Positions 57,301-64,000 of a DNA stretch of 64,000 nucleotides are shown one piece after another. The notes below the pieces were generated by a model, which worked only from the letters and a program-made list of their open reading frames with translations, was not told the DNA's origin and made no database searches. This stretch comes from Megaustenia siamemsis (lineage: Eukaryota; Mollusca; Gastropoda; Stylommatophora; Ariophantidae): assembly GCA_032433765.1 (NCBI GenBank), contig JAVIAB010000047.1:15727107-15791106 (forward strand). The letters are read 5' to 3'. The translations under genes and the position numbers were made by a program. Positions within the stretch are counted from its first letter, which is position 1; every line of letters begins with the position of its first letter.

Positions 57301-60300
57301 CTCCCAGTGTTGCCATCTACAGGGATGATGTCACGTTGCCACGTGGAAGAATCTTGACTTTTCCTACTTGAGATTTTCCTGACTGATGTACTTTACTGCT
57401 CTCCCAGTGTTGCCATCTACAGGGATGATGTCACGTTGCCACGTGGAAGAATCTTGACTTTTCCCACTTGAGATTTTCCTGACTGATGTACTTTACTGCT
57501 CTCCCAGTGTTGCCATCTACAGGGATGATGTTACGTTGCCACGTGGAAGAATCTTGACTTTTCCTACTTGAGATTTTCCTGACTGATGTACTTTACTGCT
57601 CTCCCAGTGTTGTCATCTACAGGGATGATGTCACGTTGCCACGTGGAAGAATCTTGACTTTTCCTACTTGAGATTTTCCTGACTGATGTACTTTACTGCT
57701 CTCCCAGTGTTGTCATCTACAGGGATGATGTCACGTTGCCACGTGGAAGAATCTTGACTTTTCCTACTTGAGATTTTCCTGACTGATGTACTTTACTGCT
57801 CTCCCAGTGTTGCCATCTACAGGGATGATGTCACGTTGCCACGTGGAAGAATCTTGACTTTTCCCACTTGAGATTTTCCTGACTGATGTACTTTACTGCT
57901 CTCCCAGTGTTGCCATCTACAGGGATGATGTCACGTAGCCACGTGGAAGAATCTTGACTTTTCCCACTTGAGATTTTCCTGACTGATGTACTTTACTGCT
58001 CTCCCAGTGTTGCCATCTACAGGGATGATGTCACGTTGCCACGTGGAAGAATCTTGACTTTTCCCACTTGAGATTTTCCTGACTGATGTACTTTACTGCT
58101 CTCCCAGTGTTGCCATCTACAGGGATGATGTCACGTTGCCACGTGGAAGAATCTTGACTTTTCCTACTTGAGATTTTCCTGACTGATGTACTTTACTGCT
58201 CTCCCAGTGTTGCCATCTACAGGGATGATGTCACGTTGCCACGTGGAAGAATCTTGACTTTTCCCACTTGAGATTTTCCTGACTGATGTACTTTACTGCT
58301 CTCCCAGTGTTGCCATCTACAGGGATGATGTCACGTTGCCACGTGGAAGAATCTTGACTTTTCCCACTTGAGATTTTCCTGACTGATGTACTTTACTGCT
58401 CTCCCAGTGTTGTCATCTACAGGGATGATGTCACGTTGTCACGTGGAAGAATCTTGACTTTTCCTACTTGAGATTTTCCTGACTGATGTACTTTACTGCT
58501 CTCCCAGTGTTGTCATCTACAGGGATGATGTCACGTTGCCACGTGGAAGAATCTTGACTTTTCCCACTTGAGATTTTCCTGACTGATGTACTTTACTGCT
58601 CTCCCAGTGTTGTCATCTACAGGGATGATGTCACGTTGTCACGTGGAAGAATCTTGACTTTTCCTACTTGAGATTTTCCTGACTGATGTACTTTACTGCT
58701 CTCCCAGTGTTGTCATCTACAGGGATGATGTCACGTTGCCACGTGGAAGAATCTTGACTTTTCCTACTTGAGATTTTCCTGACTGATGTACTTTACTGCT
58801 CTCCCAGTGTTGCCATCTACAGGGATGATGTCACGTTGCCACGTGGAAGAATCTTGACTTTTCCTACTTGAGATTTTCCTGACTGATGTACTTTACTGCT
58901 CTCCCAGTGTTGTCATCTACAGGGATGATGTCACGTTGCCACGTGGAAGAATCTTGACTTTTCCTACTTGAGATTTTCCTGACTGATGTACTTTACTGCT
59001 CTCCCAGTGTTGTCATCTACAGGGATGATGTCACGTTGCCACGTGGAAGAATCTTGACTTTTCCTACTTGAGATTTTCCTGACTGATGTACTTTACTGCT
59101 CTCCCAGTGTTGCCATCTACAGGGATGATGTCACGTTGCCACGTGGAAGAATCTTGACTTTCCCTACTTGAGATTTTCCTGACTGATGTACTTTACTGCT
59201 CTCCCAGTGTTGCCATCTACAGGGATGATGTCACGTTGCCACGTGGAAGAATCTTGACTTTTCCCACTTGAGATTTTCCTGACTGATGTACTTTACTGCT
59301 CTCCCAGTGTTGCCATCTACAGGGATGATGTCACGTTGCCACGTGGAAGAATCTTGACTTTTCCTACTTGAGATTTTCCTGACTGATGTACTTTACTGCT
59401 CTCCCAGTGTTGTCATCTACAGGGATGATGTCACGTTGCCACGTGGAAGAATCTTGACTTTTCCCACTTGAGATTTTCCTGACTGATGTACTTTACTGCT
59501 CTCCCAGTGTTGTCATCTACAGGGATGATGTTACGTTGCCACGTGGAAGAATCTTGACTTTTCCTACTTGAGATTTTCCTGACTGATGTACTTTACTGCT
59601 CTCCCAGTGTTGCCATCTACAGGGATGATGTCACGTGGAAGAATCTTGACTTTCCCCACTTGAGATTTTCCTGACTGATGTACTTTACTGCTCTCCCAGT
59701 GTTGCCATCTACAGGGATGATGTCACGTTGCCACGTGGAAGAATCTTGACTTTTCCCACTTGAGATTTTCCTGACTGATGTACTTTACTGCTCTCCCAGT
59801 GTTGCCATCTACAGGGATGATGTCACGTTGCCACGTGGAAGAATCTTGACTTTTCCCACTTGAGATTTTCCTGACTGATGTACTTTACTGCTCTCCCAGT
59901 GTTGCCATCTACAGGGATGATGTTACGTTGCCACGTGGAAGAATCTTGACTTTTCCCACTTGAGATTTTCCTGACTGATGTACTTTACTGCTCTCCCAGT
60001 GTTGCCATCTACAGGGATGATGTCACGTTGCCACGTGGAAGAATCTTGACTTTTCCCACTTGAGATTTTCCTGACTGATGTACTTTACTGCTCTCCCAGT
60101 GTTGTCATCTACAGGGATGATGTCACGTTGCCACGTGGAAGAATCTTGACTTTTCCTACTTGAGATTTTCCTGACTGATGTACTTTACTGCTCTCCCAGT
60201 GTTGCCATCTACAGGGATGATGTTACGTTGCCACGTGGAAGAATCTTGACTTTTCCTACTTGAGATTTTCCTGACTGATGTACTTTACTGCTCTCCCAGT

Positions 60301-63300
60301 GTTGCCATCTACAGGGATGATGTTACGTTGCCACGTGGAAGAATCTTGACTTTTCCTACTTGAGATTTTCCTGACTGATGTACTTTACTGCTCTCCCAGT
60401 GTTGTCATCTACAGGGATGATGTCACGTTGCCACGTGGAAGAATCTTGACTTTTCCCACTTGAGATTTTCCTGACTGATGTACTTTACTGCTCTCCCAGT
60501 GTTGTCATCTACAGGGATGATGTTACGTTGCCACGTGGAAGAATCTTGACTTTTCCTACTTGAGATTTTCCTGACTGATGTACTTTACTGCTCTCCCAGT
60601 GTTGCCATCTACAGGGATGATGTCACGTGGAAGAATCTTGACTTTTCCCACTTGAGATTTTCCTGACTGATGTACTTTACTGCTCTCCCAGTGTTGCCAT
60701 CTACAGGGATGATGTCACGTTGCCACGTGGAAGAATCTTGACTTTCCCTACTTGAGATTTTCCTGACTGATGTACTTTACTGCTCTCCCAGTGTTGCCAT
60801 CTACAGGGATGATGTCACGTTGCCACGTGGAAGAATCTTGACTTTTCCTACTTGAGATTTTCCTGACTGATGTACTTTACTGCTCTCCCAGTGTTGCCAT
60901 CTACAGGGATGATGTTACGTTGCCACGTGGAAGAATCTTGACTTTTCCTACTTGAGATTTTCCTGACTGATGTACTTTACTGCTCTCCCAGTGTTGTCAT
61001 CTACAGGGATGATGTCACGTTGCCACGTGGAAGAATCTTGACTTTTCCTACTTGAGATTTTCCTGACTGATGTACTTTACTGCTCTCCCAGTGTTGCCAT
61101 CTACAGGGATGATGTCACGTTGCCACGTGGAAGAATCTTGACTTTTCCCACTTGAGATTTTCCTGACTGATGTACTTTACTGCTCTCCCAGTGTTGCCAT
61201 CTACAGGGATGATGTCACGTTGCCACGTGGAAGAATCTTGACTTTTCCCACTTGAGATTTTCCTGACTGATGTACTTTACTGCTCTCCCAGTGTTGCCAT
61301 CTACAGGGATGATGTCACGTTGCCACGTGGAAGAATCTTGACTTTTCCCACTTGAGATTTTCCTGACTGATGTACTTTACTGCTCTCCCAGTGTTGTCAT
61401 CTACAGGGATGATGTCACGTTGCCACGTGGAAGAATCTTGACTTTTCCTACTTGAGATTTTCCTGACTGATGTACTTTACTGCTCTCCCAGTGTTGCCAT
61501 CTACAGGGATGATGTCACGTGGAAGAATCTTGACTTTCCCCACTTGAGATTTTCCTGACTGATGTACTTTACTGCTCTCCCAGTGTTGTCATCTACAGGG
61601 ATGATGTCACGTTGCCACGTGGAAGAATCTTGACTTTTCCCACTTGAGATTTTCCTGACTGATGTACTTTACTGCTCTCCCAGTGTTGTCATCTACAGGG
61701 ATGATGTCACGTTGCCACGTGGAAGAATCTTGACTTTTCCTACTTGAGATTTTCCTGACTGATGTACTTTACTGCTCTCCCAGTGTTGCCATCTACAGTG
61801 ATGATGTCACGTTGCCACGTGGAAGAATCTTGACTTTTCCCACTTGAGATTTTCCTGACTGATGTACTTTACTGCTCTCCCAGTGTTGTCATCTACAGGG
61901 ATGATGTCACGTTGCCACGTGGAAGAATCTTGACTTTTCCCACTTGAGATTTTCCTGACTGATGTACTTTACTGCTCTCCCAGTGTTGTCATCTACAGGG
62001 ATGATGTTACGTTGCCACGTGGATGAATCTTGACTTTTCCTACTTGAGATTTTCCTGACTGATGTACTTTACTGCTCTCCCAGTGTTGCCATCTACAGGG
62101 ATGATGTCACGTGGAAGAATCTTGACTTTTCCTACTTGAGATTTTCCTGACTGATGTACTTTACTGCTCTCCCAGTGTTGTCATCTACAGGGATGATGTC
62201 ACGTTGCCACGTGGAAGAATCTTGACTTTTCCTACTTGAGATTTTCCTGACTGATGTACTTTACTGCTCTCCCAGTGTTGTCATCTACAGGGATGATGTC
62301 ACGTAGCCACGTGGAAGAATCTTGACTTTTCCTACTTGAGATTTTCCTGACTGATGTACTTTACTGCTCTCCCAGTGTTGCCATCTACAGGGATGATGTC
62401 ACGTTGCCACGTGGAAGAATCTTGACTTTTCCCACTTGAGATTTTCCTGACTGATGTACTTTACTGCTCTCCCAGTGTTGCCATCTACAGGGATGATGTC
62501 ACGTTGCCACGTGGAAGAATCTTGACTTTTCCCACTTGAGATTTTCCTGACTGATGTACTTTACTGCTCTCCCAGTGTTGCCATCTACAGGGATGATGTT
62601 ACGTTGCCACGTGGAAGAATCTTGACTTTTCCTACTTGAGATTTTCCTGACTGATGTACTTTACTGCTCTCCCAGTGTTGCCATCTACAGGGATGATGTC
62701 ACGTTGCCACGTGGAAGAATCTTGACTTTTCCCACTTGAGATTTTCCTGACTGATGTACTTTACTGCTCTCCCAGTGTTGCCATCTACAGGGATGATGTC
62801 ACGTTGCCACGTGGAAGAATCTTGACTTTTCCCACTTGAGATTTTCCTGACTGATGTACTTTACTGCTCTCCCAGTGTTGTCATCTACAGGGATGATGTC
62901 ACGTTGCCACGTGGAAGAATCTTGACTTTTCCTACTTGAGATTTTCCTGACTGATGTACTTTACTGCTCTCCCAGTGTTGTCATCTACAGGGATGATGTC
63001 ACGTTGCCACGTGGAAGAATCTTGACTTTTCCTACTTGAGATTTTCCTGACTGATGTACTTTACTGCTCTCCCAGTGTTGCCATCTACAGGGATGATGTC
63101 ACGTTGCCACGTGGAAGAATCTTGACTTTCCCTACTTGAGATTTTCCTGACTGATGTACTTTACTGCTCTCCCAGTGTTGCCATCTACAGGGATGATGTT
63201 ACGTTGCCACGTGGAAGAATCTTGACTTTTCCCACTTGAGATTTTCCTGACTGATGTACTTTACTGCTCTCCCAGTGTTGCCATCTACAGGGATGATGTT

Positions 63301-64000
63301 ACGTTGCCACGTGGAAGAATCTTGACTTTTCCTACTTGAGATTTTCCTGACTGATGTACTTTACTGCTCTCCCAGTGTTGTCATCTACAGGGATGATGTC
63401 ACGTTGCCACGTGGAAGAATCTTGACTTTTCCCACTTGAGATTTTCCTGACTGATGTACTTTACTGCTCTCCCAGTGTTGTCATCTACAGGGATGATGTT
63501 ACGTTGCCACGTGGAAGAATCTTGACTTTTCCTACTTGAGATTTTCCTGACTGATGTACTTTACTGCTCTCCCAGTGTTGCCATCTACAGGGATGATGTC
63601 ACGTGGAAGAATCTTGACTTTCCCCACTTGAGATTTTCCTGACTGATGTACTTTACTGCTCTCCCAGTGTTGCCATCTACAGGGATGATGTCACGTTGCC
63701 ACGTGGAAGAATCTTGACTTTTCCCACTTGAGATTTTTCTGACTGATGTACTTTACTGCTCTCCCAGTGTTGCCATCTACAGGGATGATGTCACGTTGCC
63801 ACGTGGAAGAATCTTGACTTTTCCCACTTGAGATTTTCCTGACTGATGTACTTTACTGCTCTCCCAGTGTTGCCATCTACAGGGATGATGTTACGTTGCC
63901 ACGTGGAAGAATCTTGACTTTTCCTACTTGAGATTTTCCTGACTGATGTACTTTACTGCTCTCCCAGTGTTGCCATCTACAGGGATGATGTCACGTTGCC
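51329..64000 (+). repeat. 100-bp satellite array 5, at least 127 units, open at window edge
   Basis: It is a continuous 12.7-kb array of the same unit, very regular in length (100 bp). The main variable sites are GTTGC/TCATC, GATGTC/TACG, CGTTGCC/CGTAGCC/CGTTGTC, and CCCACTTG/CCTACTTG. Units lacking 8 bp (GATGTCACGTGGAAG) occur near 52959, 53547, 55140, 59628, 60623, 61518, 62107 and 63598. Rare markers (CTACAGTGATG, GACTTTCCCTAC) recur at fixed offsets. There are no open frames longer than the unit allows and no gene. It could be heterochromatin or a centromere-linked satellite, but nothing in the sequence settles that. Confidence 0.96.

Noticed and set aside
51329..64000. CRISPR-like regular array
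   Set aside because: The whole 100-bp unit is repeated with no unique spacers, the context is a eukaryotic gene region, and no cas genes are present. It is a satellite.
39117..64000. Centromeric identity via a CENP-B-like box
   Set aside because: The satellite unit lacks a TTCG...CGGG arrangement. Position on the chromosome cannot be judged from this window.

Overview
The window is nuclear DNA of an invertebrate animal. It holds spliced coding sequence, AT-rich introns, many non-LTR retrotransposon remnants, tRNA-derived SINEs, Tc1/mariner-like DNA transposons and long satellite arrays. The species cannot be named from the sequence alone. Only one host gene is recognised: ribosomal protein L10a (uL1), five coding exons on the + strand (18111-18115, 21705-21860, 23422-23570, 30815-30987, 32075-32245), 217 codons plus stop, with a 5-nt first coding exon and a polyadenylation signal near 32373-32390.

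Layout. 1-1100: reverse-transcriptase remnants on the minus strand. 1862-3977: a DNA transposon with an uninterrupted 425-aa DDE transposase and inverted ends. 4.0-9.3 kb: LINE fragments, 39-bp and 21-bp minisatellites, a SINE inside a LINE, and a short retroposon (called element D here) broken by a younger LINE piece, with target-site duplications at both levels. 9.3-12.1 kb: AT-rich, no gene seen. 12.1-17.5 kb: a 5'-truncated RTE copy with an 11-bp duplication, a long decayed LINE, and a 26-bp minisatellite. 17.5-32.4 kb: RPL10A, whose introns hold a near full-length RTE-type LINE (14-bp duplication), a SINE inside a SINE, and several tandem repeats. 32.4-37.6 kb: nested transposon stack.

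37.6-64.0 kb is the most unusual part. A 1.5-kb composite block carries a DNA-transposon end, two RTE 3' fragments, and a 342-bp MITE inserted in the second. It occurs five times in direct orientation, and each copy is followed by an array of a 100-bp satellite. The first four arrays are about 1.2-2.0 kb. The fifth runs at least 12.7 kb to the window edge. The arrays keep the same order of variant monomers, and the satellite begins where the RTE tail should be. This points to a satellite seeded at a transposon 3' end and then spread together with its transposon flank by segmental duplication. Block 1 alone keeps more of the left-hand flank, so the founder locus is probably on the left.

Nothing else looks like a conserved host protein gene. 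The remaining open frames lie in repeats or are short and unrecognised. Family names for retrotransposons rest on motifs read by eye (endonuclease, YADD/FADD, RNase H) and on comparison of copies within the window, without database search.
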